The notes: a model not told the origin generated them from the sequence alone. 22,227 bases of DNA from Didymodactylos carnosus (GCA_905250885.1 CAJNOQ010002896.1:1-22227); one strand, 5' to 3'. Shown: positions 8,916 to 18,192, counted from the stretch's first letter. Made by a program: numbers and translations.

Positions 8916-9120
8916 AGATGTGTTCGGTGATCATTGACGCCGATCCTCCCCGCTGACACCATGAGTGAAAACGGGCGTTGATATTGTCTAGAAAATTTAT
9001 TTTCATGGGAGTTGCGTTCGCGCTTCACCCTTCAAACGAAATAAAACTCAAACTGCCTTATCTGAATGTGTAAAATATCTGACTCTGTCTTCTGACAGAA
9101 TACTGCATATTAATCTGCTG
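8916..9120. other. Flank of the palindrome
   Basis: On the minus strand, 8960-8916 reads into the arm as a short coding-like stretch (..MITEHISR) ending at an intact donor. This may be the end of a second, inverted zinc-finger exon. Nothing else recognised to 9120. Confidence 0.3.
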
Positions 9121-9123
9121 TAT

Positions 9124-9877
9124 CTAGACAGTAATGATGAGAAACATGCTATGATCCATGTTATAAACTGGAAGACTTTGAATTCTTGAATCAAAAGAGG
9201 GACAATCGAATATTTCTCGACTGTTCATGTATATTTTCATCATTGATTTAGTCGGTAATTGATTATGCAATGAACTTTTCTTGTCCTTTTGTGTCGTGAT
9301 TACCATAAGAATACTTTCAAAATACTGGTCCTGTTCATCGTTGGTAGATTGCTGTGGGATAAACCCATGTATTTTCGTCAGTGTATGTGTTGTAGCATCT
9401 TCTGTGTATCCATATCTTGACATAAGATCAGCATCTCCATTACTTTTCCCTTTCTTATATTTTATTTGTTTAATATTGAATTCTTGTAAAATAGGTTCGA
9501 ATTTTTCCACTAATGCATTTTTTGAACCTTTTTTTTATGAAAATCAACTAGAGGATAATGATCTGTTTCAGTTGTAAATTCTAATGGTAAAAGAAAATGT
9601 CTCATTCGTCGAACACATTCAACAATCGCTAAAGCTTCCCCTTCATATAGATAATATTTTTGTTGTGATGGTGTGCATTTTTGTGAATGATCGTAGATAA
9701 TTTTTAGTTTATCATCGACGTGTTGTTTTAGCATACCACCAATAGCTTGTTTTGGAAAGTCACATGACAGTGTTAGAGGTGAATGTGGATCAGGAAAATC
9801 AAGGACTAAATCCTTAGTATATTTTTTAACTGAATAAATGCCTCTTTTTGTGACTCACCCCAGATTTCATTCCACAC
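9124..9877 (-). pseudogene. Ty3/gypsy-type retrotransposon pol fragment (RT end and RNase H)
   Basis: Read on the minus strand from 9877: the end of the reverse transcriptase thumb (WNEIWGESQKEAFIQLKN), then the RNase H domain. The RNase H acidic residues are visible in order: D in 'LSCDFPKQAIGG', E in 'YEGEALAIVECVRR', D in 'TETDHYPL', and a final D in 'GDADLMSR'. After this comes the connection region, ending at the stop at 9124. At least two frame changes occur, one near 9820 and one near 9520 in a run of A (minus strand) consistent with loss of one base. No protease, RT palm (YVDD), integrase or LTRs are adjacent. The 5' side ends abruptly at about 9886 in AT-rich repeat sequence. A dead fragment. 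Confidence 0.85.
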
Positions 9878-9885
9878 TGTTAATT

Positions 9886-10245
9886 CGATTTATTTTCTAA
9901 TTTTATAAAAAATCGACTTTGACAATTGGAAATGATTTTAGACTTTTATGAAATCGTGAACGATTTTATAAGAATATTGAAAATGCTTATTTTCTACTTT
10001 GTTAAAGATTGAGTCGATTTTCAAGAATTTTCTTTTTCAAGATAGTTCGAAAAATTGTCTTGATTCCTCAAGTAATAGAAAATGTTTTCTGATTTGCTCT
10101 AAAATTGAAGAATCAACTGATTTTTTGAAAAGAGTATTTGATTTTCTCTAAAATAAAATTAATTTCTGGAAAATCGTCCTTATTTTCTGTAAATTTGAAA
10201 GGAACTCGCTGGCATTTTTTAGTCAAACGAGAAGATGTAAAGAGG
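9886..10245. repeat. AT-rich cluster of degenerate GATTTTC..AAAATC motifs
   Basis: The stretch is built of many loosely spaced copies of GATTTTCT/AGAAAATC-like words in both directions, such as 'cgattttcaagaattttc' and 'gattttctctaaaataaaa'. There is no coding. A similar cluster occurs at 11340-11640. Confidence 0.5.
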
Positions 10246-10586
10246 GTAAGTACTGTAACGGCCACAGAAGTTTTTTGGTTGTTTCAGTCAATCTCTGATT
10301 GATGAGAGACCGAAATTTCTCTGATTAATATCTCAGCCGCGTACTCTGAGGAGTGTTGCCCCACATCAATACATTATTAGTGTTTATTTCACCTTTACAT
10401 CGATGATGGTTTTTACGATATTATACAATATTATCTGTTTTTATCTTTCGTTTAGCAAAAAGTTAACGTATTCTTCTTCTAAACGAAAGAAACATGCAGT
10501 AAAAGATTTCAACGTAACGACGTGTCATTCAGCCCGCCATTGTGATTCTCTTACTCACAATTCATATTTCGAAAATATAAGCGCAT
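10246..10586. other. Intergenic sequence
   Basis: No supported gene. A 63-codon frame at 10403-10594 is unremarkable and overlaps the next MITE. Confidence 0.35.
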
Positions 10587-10693
10587 TACAGTAAAACCTC
10601 TATTAGTGAACACCTCTGTAAAGTAAACACCTCCTTATAGTGAACGTTTTTGAAAAGTCCCGATGGTGTTCACAATAGAGGGTTTTTACTGTA
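10587..10693. mobile_element. 103-bp MITE, pogo/Tigger-like TIRs, TA duplication
   Basis: The element 10589-10691 starts CAGTAAAACCTCTATTAGTG and ends with the matching inverse (ACAATAGAGGGTTTTTACTG). It is flanked by TA at 10587-10588 and 10692-10693. CAGTA.AACCTCTATTA ends with TA target sites are characteristic of Tc1/mariner-pogo related elements. Inside are further copies of the subterminal word AGTGAACACC (AAGTAAACACC, AGTGAACG, GGTGTTCAC). Confidence 0.8.
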
Positions 10694-10833
10694 TTTCTTT
10701 CATTGAAAAAAGAAAGCTTAATTGATTAATCTCTTAATATGCCCTTTCCTTCTTTAAAAAACGCACAGAATAGTTCTTTTCCTTAGTTCAAAAGCAGAAT
10801 GAAATTAAGAAACAGAGAGATATGTTCACAAAC
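10694..10833. other. Short intergenic spacer
   Basis: Nothing recognised. Confidence 0.3.
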
Positions 10834-11145
10834 ATCCCAAGCATCAAAAAAAATCTAGTATCGCCCGATTCATCTAGATTACTAGATTTTTACTCGATTG
10901 CAACTACTGTGTAACGACAGTGGAAATCTAGTAATTGGGCGATTACTAGATTTTTTCTAGTTATACCTATCGATTTATCGCCCGATAATCGATCGATTCA
11001 ACTATTACTAGATGCGCCTGCAGACGCATCTAGTTAAAAGTCCTTTTTCCAACTAGTAATCTAGATGACAACTAGTCGTGTATCGCCCGATTACAGACGA
11101 AATGTATCTAGATTTTTCTCATAGGTGATGATATTTGCTTGGGAT
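10834..11145. mobile_element. 312-bp compound palindromic element (CTAGT / ATCGCCCGAT repeats)
   Basis: The outer ends ATCCCAAGCA (10834) and TGCTTGGGAT (11136-11145) are inverted repeats, each followed inwards by an AAAAATCTAG-type block. The interior carries four copies of the 10-bp near-palindrome ATCGCCCGAT or its complement (about 10860, 10934, 10977, 11082) and at least ten CTAGT/ACTAG words, arranged as nested hairpins, e.g. AATCTAGTAATTGGGCGATTACTAGATT-like units and a GATGCGCCTGCAGACGCATC hairpin near 11010. No coding. The superfamily is not identified, and the target duplication is not obvious. Confidence 0.6.
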
Positions 11146-11650
11146 ATTCCTTTCTTATAAACACGTCGTTAGCCTTTCGTCCCATTTTTAAGAAATGCTC
11201 CTGCTGTACGTATTTTATTCTGGTAGAAAATTGAAGGGACAGAACTAATTAGTTCTTATTCATTCATTTGTATTAAAACATCCTCAGTAAATGTTTTTTG
11301 GACTCCATGTAACGAAAAAAACGACAAAAAAAATTTAAACGAGAAGGACGCTGAACAATTGTAAAAATCGTTCTAGATTTTCAATTTCTTTAAAAATATA
11401 TTCCACTTTTGATTTTCAATTTGTCCACATACGAATTCGCCGGGACTTTTCAAGTTTAAAAAGCGTCATTGATTTTATGCAAAATCGATTTATTTTCTAG
11501 AGTGTCGTTTTTGATTTTCTGAAAAATCAACGACGGTTTTCCGAAAAAGTTGAATTGATTTTCCAGACAATCCAGACACGTTATATGAAAAAGGTAAAAT
11601 CCTCAAAAACCACGTTTTCAAGAAAGTAGAAAATCGCTGCTGAATTGGTA
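11146..11650. repeat. AT-rich GATTTTC/GAAAATC cluster
   Basis: Starts with ordinary AT-rich sequence containing a 16-bp perfect palindrome AGAACTAATTAGTTCT near 11235. From 11340 it carries loosely repeated GATTTTC..GAAAATC words like those at 9886-10245, e.g. 'gcaaaatcgatttattttc' and 'gattttctgaaaaatc'. No gene. Confidence 0.45.
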
Positions 11651-12070
11651 TACGGCCTGTCCACGTAACGGTCGCCTTTTTGTTATTCCGTCACGATTTT
11701 TGTTGTTTTGTGAGCCTACTGGCGTTCGAACAAAAGCAAACCCAACGATCGTTTACATCTAGCCTTATAGAGAAAAGTAAGCTGAACAAAATGTGATATC
11801 TTTTACTTTCACAGAGTGTCGTGGTTCTCAAATACAACAAAAGTTTTACGAGCCCCGTTTTGGCGGACTTTTAATTGGTACTCGTAAAACTTTTGCTGCA
11901 CTTGACGACCACGATATTCTGCGAAAACGAAAAATATCACATTTTGTTCACCTCACTTTTCTCTACAGGTTAGATGTAAACGGTCCGTGAGTTTCCTTTT
12001 GTTCGAACGCCAAGAGGCTCACAAAATAACAAAATCGTGATGGAATCACGCGTTACGTGGATAGGCCGTA
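11651..12070. mobile_element. 420-bp foldback MITE with arms of about 200 bp
   Basis: Almost the whole element is one imperfect hairpin. The left end TACGGCCTGTCCACGTAACG pairs with the right end, whose complement is TACGGCCTATCCACGTAACG. Similarity continues through GATTTTTGTTGTTTTGTGAG, CTGGCGTTCGAACAAAAG, GTTTACATCTA, GAACAAAATGTGATAT and GCAAAAGTTTTACGAG down to a central loop near 11852-11880. TATA abuts the CGGCC core on both sides, compatible with a TA-type target. The 65-codon frame at 11793-11990 is a by-product of the symmetry. Confidence 0.75.
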
Positions 12071-12280
12071 TATGGACAAACTGAAAATCGTTTTTTATTT
12101 TTCATAACTTATTTTCAAGTTTACAGTGCATGGTATTTTTGTTTCTTTCATATTTCCGTTTGTCGGTCACCTTGTATATGGGACTTTGCTATTTTGGCAA
12201 AATTATCAATAAATTTTCGATAACAATTAATCCCGCCGATAAATTGATTTAATTCCAGAAGGAACTGATTAAATAGCCAT
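12071..12280. other. Intergenic spacer
   Basis: AT-rich, nothing recognised. It may contain the 3' flank of the minus-strand pseudogene that follows. Confidence 0.3.
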
Positions 12281-13849
12281 TTATTTCCATATCTGAATGT
12301 ATTTGGCTAGATAAATAAAGTCAACATAGAAGCAATCATAGTACAACTCCAGTTGCTTATAAATAGAATCAATGGTATTATAAAGTATTTCAGGATTAAA
12401 AGGTAACTGAATGTATGCTAAATTTTTCATTAACATAAATATTTCAACAATATTATTCATTTTAAATAATTTTGTTCTATAACCTTGATGAATAATAATT
12501 AAATGATAAGCATTTGTAAAATATTCCACTAGATCTAGTACATTCTCAACAAAGAAGTCGACTAAAACAAGTTCTCTGATATTTTTAAATATCACATGAA
12601 ATTTAACATCATCATAATGATTCGTTATTTTTAAAATAATTCTATAATTAATAATTAATTAATCGTTTAACCATTGAACGGTAACATTGGAATCGTTTTC
12701 TAATTGACTAACGTCTACTACACTGATATTCTTTAATATTTTGTTTAATAATTTGAACAAACATAATGATAATGGTGCATACATAGTTAACTGTTTTACC
12801 TTTTTATAATAAAATGACATGTCTGTAATGATAGAATCACTGTTTAACTGTCAATTTAGAAAACCATTTGACATTCCTCGAATCCATTCAGATGAAAATG
12901 GAAGCGATCTCAAACAGTAGCAATTTACCTGTTCATTATAGTGATAGCCAATCAACCATTTTTTGACAAACCAATATTTAGTTTGAGATGTTGAAATTAT
13001 TTTCGATACTGGCAACGTCTCATTTTTAACGTAGAGAGCATAATGAAATTCAATTAATTGTAAGAAATGAGACAAAATATCCCGTTGCAAATAGTATCCA
13101 TCAGTAAGACGTGTCTGATTATCTAAAGTAATTTCGAGAGATAAACGTTTTGATGCTGATGGTAGATGTCCAAGTAAATTGACAATAAATATATCGCTCT
13201 CAAATGAAAAATGAATTTTTGTTAGAGAAAAGGCAGTTAACCTCTTGAATGCCGTAAGGCATCTATAGATGACATGAAGGAAATTTTATATGTTGCATAT
13301 GCTTTTTCGTTCTATTGATTTAATGAAAAAAACTGCCAGAGGAACACACGGTACGAAATACAACAGAACCCAAAGAGAGATATTTAATCGTTTTTTTACA
13401 TATGCGTGCCTTTGGACGCGTAACAGGAAAAATAACGGCATTCAAGAGGTTAAACGACAAATCTTTTTTGATAAATTTTTAAATACAGAATGTTTCATAT
13501 CGTTTTCATGACAGTTTTCGTTGAGAAATGTAACATGCATTATTCGAATGCGAGGCAGATTGTTAAAGAAAATAATTAATTCTGGAAATGTATTCAAAGT
13601 GATATACAATTCCTCAATTTTACATGGTCGGATATGTTTGTTAACATAAATCCAGTTACTACTTAATTTTTCTAATAAACTTGTACGAGAAAATAAATAT
13701 TTACATAAAGGACGGGGGCGATTGTTTGATGGGATCGACCCCTGCTTGAATTCCATCGACACATACATGGTTGGATGCAGAATGAACAGGAGAACATTTC
13801 TAGTCACTCGGCAGACCATAGAAATGCTCTCAGAAACAATTGGGTCCAA
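12281..13849 (-). pseudogene. F-box/LRR-like protein pseudogene (bdelloid-type), minus strand
   Basis: Three open segments (13849-13442, then from 13236 to 12851, then 12658-12281) all lie in the same phase of the minus strand. They are separated only by a MITE and two stop codons: TGA at 12853-12851 and TAA at 12661-12659. The product is rich in Leu, Ile, Phe, Asn and Tyr with LRR-like periods, e.g. 'IEELYITLNTFPELIIFFNNLPRI'-type segments, 'KNIRELVLVDFF' and 'MNNIVEIFMLMKNLAYIQL'. In style it matches the large F-box/leucine-rich families of bdelloid rotifers (from memory). No F-box is visible: the credible similarity starts near 13700, so the 5' part is missing. The MITE plus its TTAA duplication is 213 bp, a multiple of three, so coordinate phase is kept although the MITE itself brings in a stop. 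Recently inactivated gene most likely. Family assignment is moderate, the coding nature strong. Confidence 0.6.
13237..13453. mobile_element. 209-bp piggyBac-type MITE with TTAA duplication
   Basis: The element 13241-13449 has 15-bp perfect TIRs CCTCTTGAATGCCGT / ACGGCATTCAAGAGG. It is flanked on both sides by TTAA (13237-13240 and 13450-13453). TTAA targets with CCYTTT/CCTCTTG..TGCC-like ends are diagnostic of piggyBac. It has no transposase. It interrupts the F-box-like pseudogene; the frame on either side joins in phase through a single TTAA. Confidence 0.9.
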
Positions 13850-14735
13850 TTAACTGTAATCACTTCTGACACGTATTATTCATCATATTCTCGAGTGTGT
13901 CTCTCTCGGCCTCATACCTCAGTAGAACTATCATATGTCATTCGAAAGCTCTTTTTCAGCACTATATTTCTGTATATCACATATACGGAAATAGTCGTTT
14001 TGAGGCCAAGTATGTTTAGAAATACTTCTGTCTGTGGAAAATAATCTCCTATATGCAAATTGTCTAAGATAATCTATGACACCCTTTATCATCTAGCCAC
14101 TACGATAGATAATTTCTCGCGCTACACGTTCATACATATATGATAGTGGAAAAAGTGTCCTAGGACAAATTTGATATTAGAAATACTTTCTGCAGAACCG
14201 TCAAAAGTGAGTGAATTATTCCAAGATGAGGATCCTTTATTCAACGTTTCGCAACTAACCACTCAGATAGATATGACATTCAATAGAGAATTTCACGCGC
14301 TTCACAATGAGCTATAAATAAATCTTTCAGAAATATGTCCACATTGGTCAACAGTTGAAACACTTGGTCGATATAATGATTTTGACGTATCCTACTGCTT
14401 TTAGCACTCCGTTAGTCGTTTTTCTGGTATAATGAAAATTATGTATGGTTCGAAAACATATCACTCGATAGCCCTTGAAATTCTGTATAAAGTGAGCTGG
14501 TCACTATATCCAGACAGGTCGGGCCAGCCATTAAAGATATGGAAAAGAAGCTTTTGGGTGTTATCTAAGGGATGCCGTCACATTGTTTATCGCTTTAATC
14601 GCTTAAAACGCTTCAAGCGCTTTCTACTTTTGATAGATTTATTCACAGAAACAAAAAAAGAAAAGTAAGAAACGATAGAGAGTGAATCAGAGATATACGG
14701 TAGATATTGCTTCTAAGTTTTAAATTTTTCTTTGC
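13850..14735. other. Intergenic sequence with a diverged direct repeat
   Basis: Two related segments about 180 bp apart share ATAGA.AATTTC.CGCGCT.CAC (near 14107 and 14285). A weaker relative, CGATAGAGAATTTGAAGGGCT, occurs near 160 at the start of the window. Open frames at 13775-14044 and 14432-14668 are not recognisable. Confidence 0.35.
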
Positions 14736-15077
14736 TTTTGATCCTAATGTTCGCTGCACTCACCATAAAATTACTCTATATTCTGTGAACTTAACAGATT
14801 AAAATAAAACTAACTAGAATGTACACCTTTTCGTTTTCTATGTCAGTTTGACGTACATAAGATATACCATACGCCGAGCCATTTTTTAGAAAAGGGTACA
14901 GTCTACTTTATGAGATATAGGGCTTGTCAATAACGGAGCTGAATATGAGACATAGATGTACTTTCTCTGCCAATTAACAAGCAAATTACAAGTGTCTTAA
15001 AGTTTCATTTATTCAGACTGGACGTAAAAGTGATTACTTATAAGAGCCTGATCTTTTTGTGAACATTAGGATCAAAA
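14736..15077. mobile_element. Putative 342-bp inverted-repeat element
   Basis: TTTTGATCCTAATGTTCGC at 14736-14754 is matched inversely by GTGAACATTAGGATCAAAA at 15059-15077 (one mismatch). The interior is AT-rich and non-coding. Size and TIRs suggest a MITE. No target duplication was recognised, so the class is open. Confidence 0.55.
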
Positions 15078-16174
15078 CTTGAGTCTTGGTGAAGAAAATT
15101 GAGAACTACAGATAGAACTCCGATTTTGGCGCTCCTGACTTAGAAAACGTGAATTTTTTCAGTGACAAAGCAAAATGGGAAAAAAGCGATTTCATGCTTT
15201 TAAAGCTCGTTTAATAGCGGTTCTAACGAAGTAGAAAAATCGACTTCATCTCTCCACACAAAAAACTAGATAGGTTTGCAAAACATTTATGAACTTTTCA
15301 TAGGGAAGAAGCCCAAGACGTCCATACGGATAGGCCTTTGACTGTGACCTCGAGCAAGCATCATTCTCATACTCAGTTTTTAATATGCTGAATCTGAGAA
15401 AGATGCTTTCAAAAAGCTGGAAGTACGTGACAGAAAAAAATTTGAGTTTTCTGAAATTGTAGATACTTCCAGTTTTTTCAATTTTTCATCCTCAAAACAA
15501 TTTTTTGAAATATTAAAAACCGCTTTCTCCTGCTCAGTTTGATGAGCCCTATCCAGTCATGCCAAAAACAAAAATGGAAAAAGTTTCTAGGAAAATTTTC
15601 AGGAAAACTGAAAGTAGTGAAATATTTTTATACAGTACACGGTTGGTTACTCTCTAAAGTTCAGAATACATATATCACGTACGATACATAAATCGTATTT
15701 ATCCTAATGCGGTTGTAGCAATCGTTTCAAAGTCTTTGCTAAAACGACTGAATTTGAACTGTCTTATTCAGACAACTAATGAAATGAGGTCAGTAAGTCA
15801 GTGAAAAAAGGTCACAACGGATAAATTTTTCGTTTTCTAAGAATTCTTTTGATATTTTAAACTTTCAATGTTTTTGCATATCTCATTTAAAATGAGAATA
15901 ATGACAACAGAGCTAGTCTATATCTTCTTCTATCACGCACGTGTGGGCCTTATGAATTATATACAGATTGTATAGACTATATTTCTGTGTATAACGGACA
16001 CAAAATAAAAATTCACTGACATTGACACTGACGCTGACCCTTTTTGTGATTGATTGGAAATTTCTTACTTAAATACGCAGTTTTAAGGAAAATTTCTTCT
16101 ATTTTATGGCATTCTGAGATCCTTGAGATCTTATTGTGACAGGTTTTAGTATTTTTGAGTTGTTTTTTTCAAAA
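15078..16174. other. Long non-coding stretch with hairpins
   Basis: No gene. A structured spot at 15350-15475: AGCATCATTCTCATACTCAG pairs imperfectly with sequence ending near 15410, followed by CTGGAAGTA (15418) pairing perfectly with TACTTCCAG (15475) around an inner CAGAAAA/TTTTCTG stem. A 6-bp microrepeat CACTGA/CATTGA/CACTGA/CGCTGA lies at 16014-16037. Confidence 0.4.
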
Positions 16175-16468
16175 CATTAGCGCAAAACCGACTTTTTATA
16201 AGGGGAACAGAATCGGCCCAAATTTTTTTTCTGAAGAGCTTATTATGTGAATCGACGGGCAGCAAAGTATCTCTTGATTCAAATCACTTTTCGCATTTTG
16301 GCGCGAATAGTGGCGCCACTTAAAACGCGCTACTATTCGCGCCAAAATATGAAAAATGATTTGAATCAAGAGATACTTTGCTGCCCGTCGATTCACATAA
16401 TAAGCTCTTCAGAAAAAAAATTTGGACAGATTCTGTTCCCCGTATAAAAAGTCGATTTTGCGCTAATG
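16175..16468. mobile_element. 294-bp foldback element, arms of 142 bp and 10-nt centre
   Basis: Arms 16175-16316 and 16327-16468 are reverse complements with no indel and about eight mismatches (about 94 percent by my count). The outer part reads CATTAGCGCAAAA. If the CAT/ATG outside is ignored, the core 16180-16463 begins GCGCAAAA and is flanked by TA on both sides, as for a Tc1/mariner-type MITE. The inner end has TTTTGGCGCGAATAGT. The paired frames starting MNRRAAKYLLIQI on opposite strands come from this symmetry and are not genes. Confidence 0.85.
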
Positions 16469-17205
16469 ATACAAAAAGATAGATAGTGTCAGTAACACGA
16501 TGCGACTTCACCTAAAAGATGCTTTTCACCTGCTAATCGATCACGATTTTTAGCCTAAGCCGACATGGCTTTGAGATTCTAATCTTAGTAATTGAAATTA
16601 AGTTAAATTTTATTAATTTGAATATTAACTTCATTTGGTATGGCCTCTGGGCTTCATCTGAGCCAGGTGGCGATGGAACAGTACCGCTGATCTATGTTGT
16701 CTTTGCTCAAAAGAGGTAATAAACGGCATTGATAGCAGTCGACACCCACCATTGTTTACGTTGAATTGATTGAAAGGAATTTTTTGCGTAATATAAAGTA
16801 CTCTTTCAAAACGCCCTTTGAGTCAAGTCGACTTTGTCCTTTGAGTGATGTTGAATTGGCTCAGAGAGAAGTTATTCAACGATAATAAACAGTGGTCTAT
16901 GTTGATTTAGACCAGTACTGAGCGACGACATAAAGCAAAGATACTCAGCCATCTCTCCTTTGAACTGTTAAAGAAAGAAATATTTTTTGACAGTCGCAAC
17001 GTTCATTAACAAAATATAGTATTTGGCTTATTCTAAAAAACTATTTAGAAACACGGAGAAAGTTATTTGTTTAAACAAAGCTAACGAAAGATCTTTTGTA
17101 ATTTGCCTAGTCTTTTTTTTGTTGAAGTTTCTTCGAAATTTATTTCAGCATTGTACAATTTAAACTAGCATGTAATATCTGTATAATAGTAACTGTTTTA
17201 TTTTT
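16469..17205. other. Intergenic sequence containing one copy of a dispersed GTCGACTT repeat
   Basis: At 16825-16860 the text AAGTCGACTTTGTCCTTTGA followed by GTGATGTTGAATTGG resembles three repeats at 18044, 18138 and 18497. No gene is supported. Confidence 0.4.
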
Positions 17206-17316
17206 ATGGCAGACAGCAACAGAAATATAAAACTATTGTTATCACCGACAAAGCACAAAAATCATATTAAACAAGACCTGGAAGAGAAGCATTATCAAGA
17301 TAAGAAAGAAAAATAG
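17206..17316 (+). pseudogene. Possible 36-codon gene start, Lys-rich
   Basis: The ATG at 17206 opens MADSNRNIKLLLSPTKHKNH and continues Lys/Glu-rich to TAG at 17314. Not recognised. It sits about 900 bp upstream of the MULE-like/BEN exons on the same strand, so it could be their original first exon or a separate fragment. Downstream to 17520 the sequence still has a Lys/Ile codon flavour but is full of stops. Confidence 0.25.
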
Positions 17317-17755
17317 ATTCAAAAATTTGATTTCATAACATAGAAATGGAAAAAACCATCAGAGATTTTCTATAAATTCAGAAACTATGGAGGTATAGAA
17401 AAAGGACAAAACACGATATAGATATCCAAGAAAAGAAGGATATATCAACAACATAAATCACACGCCTTAGCGTCCAAAAAACAAATATGTGTAAAACGAC
17501 ACATATCCAGGAAAAGATATAAAAATTACTGTTAGAAAAATAGATGGTTACTGATTGATATTTTTGTACAATTTGAATTTTTACTGTCTTTCACATCTGT
17601 TCTATAGCTTTATTCAGTAAATCATGGCGTATCGAAAGAACTGCACGTTTCTGATCGAGGTGCGATGTTACTAATTGTTCTTATCAAGCGCAAATACAAG
17701 ATTTCGTTGGTAGATGTTAACATCCCAGCACACTTCACATACACACATTATTTTC
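17317..17755. other. Purine-rich decayed sequence
   Basis: A-rich on the plus strand, many stops, no supported gene. Confidence 0.3.
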
Positions 17756-17756
17756 A

Positions 17757-17903
17757 CTATTTGACTATTTTCACTATTTGACTGTTTTCACTCTTTTCAC
17801 TATTTAGATTATTCAGACCAGTTCGACTATTTTGACCATTTTGACTCTTTTGACTATTTAGACAATTTTGACCATTTAGACAATTTTGACTCTTTAGACT
17901 ATT
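17757..17903. repeat. Minisatellite, about 9-bp GACTATTTT-type unit
   Basis: About sixteen imperfect units such as CACTATTTG, ACTATTTTC, GACCATTTT, GACTCTTTT, GACAATTTT run without a break. On the minus strand the array is open and reads as Asn/Ser/Gln/Lys repeats directly fused to the preceding exon fragment (17904-17989). It probably expanded at a break point rather than being natural coding sequence. Confidence 0.7.
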
Positions 17904-17989
17904 AACAAAATTTATACCTTCAATTGCGTTACTTGTTATTTCGCCAGGAAAAATATGATTTAAATTCAACGATGTTATTATCCAACGTC
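17904..17989 (-). pseudogene. Inverted exon of the MULE-like gene (GRW...EGINFV)
   Basis: On the minus strand a good acceptor (pyrimidine tract then TTATAG, AG at 17991-17990) opens an exon whose first two bases complete a Gly codon. It then reads RWIITSLNLNHIFPG and SNAIEGINFV. This is the block I recall following '..YF..YI..DI' in MULE/FLYWCH-type transposase-derived proteins (GRWLL..LN.Y.P..G.TNN..EG.N). The plus-strand exon at 18193-18459 ends exactly with '..DIEEL' plus one base G before its donor, so the two exons would splice in phase, but they lie on opposite strands and in the wrong order. The exon stops abruptly at FV, where the minisatellite begins. Confidence 0.55.
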
Positions 17990-18043
17990 CTATAAGAAAG
18001 AATGGTTTTTGAAGACATATTAGCAATCGAGCACTTTCGGTCC

Positions 18044-18178
18044 AAGTCGACTTCGTCCATCGAACGAGGTCGATATAGACTGAAAGCTTTTTTTGGATGT
18101 ATAAATACTCATCCTACAATAACGTTCTTTGGGCGATGACCACTTCGTCTCTTGAGCCATGTTGACATAGATCAAAAG
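18044..18178. repeat. Two copies of a dispersed GTCGACTTCGTCC repeat
   Basis: 18044-18086 (AAGTCGACTTCGTCCATCGA, then ACGAGGTCGATATAGACTG) and 18138-18178 (GACCACTTCGTCTCTTGAGC, then CATGTTGACATAGATC) are related in the same orientation. Further copies lie at 16825-16860 and 18497-18533. They sit in putative introns and flanks of the gene around them. Confidence 0.5.
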
Positions 18179-18192
18179 AAATACTTCTACAG

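Noticed and set aside
8530-8956. Two identical 50-residue frames on opposite strands (starting at 8727 and 8762)
   Set aside because: They are created by the palindrome symmetry; no family resemblance, and they run through an exon-intron border.
11793-11990. 65-codon plus-strand frame with arginine-rich end
   Set aside because: Lies entirely inside a foldback MITE; no protein features beyond repeat symmetry.
13237-13453. MITE acting as an intron of the F-box-like gene
   Set aside because: The element borders lack GT..AG; it brings an in-frame TGA right at its end.
13722-13745. tRNA T-arm-like GGATCGACCCC motif
   Set aside because: No acceptor stem, anticodon arm or A box around it.
16014-16038. 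Hexamer run CACTGA/CATTGA as telomere-like repeat
   Set aside because: Only four imperfect units; unlike known telomere repeats.
16196-16447. Paired MNRRAAKYLLIQ.. frames on both strands
   Set aside because: By-product of the 16175-16468 foldback.
17757-17903. CRISPR array
   Set aside because: Units are about 9 bp and contiguous without spacers; the genome is eukaryotic.
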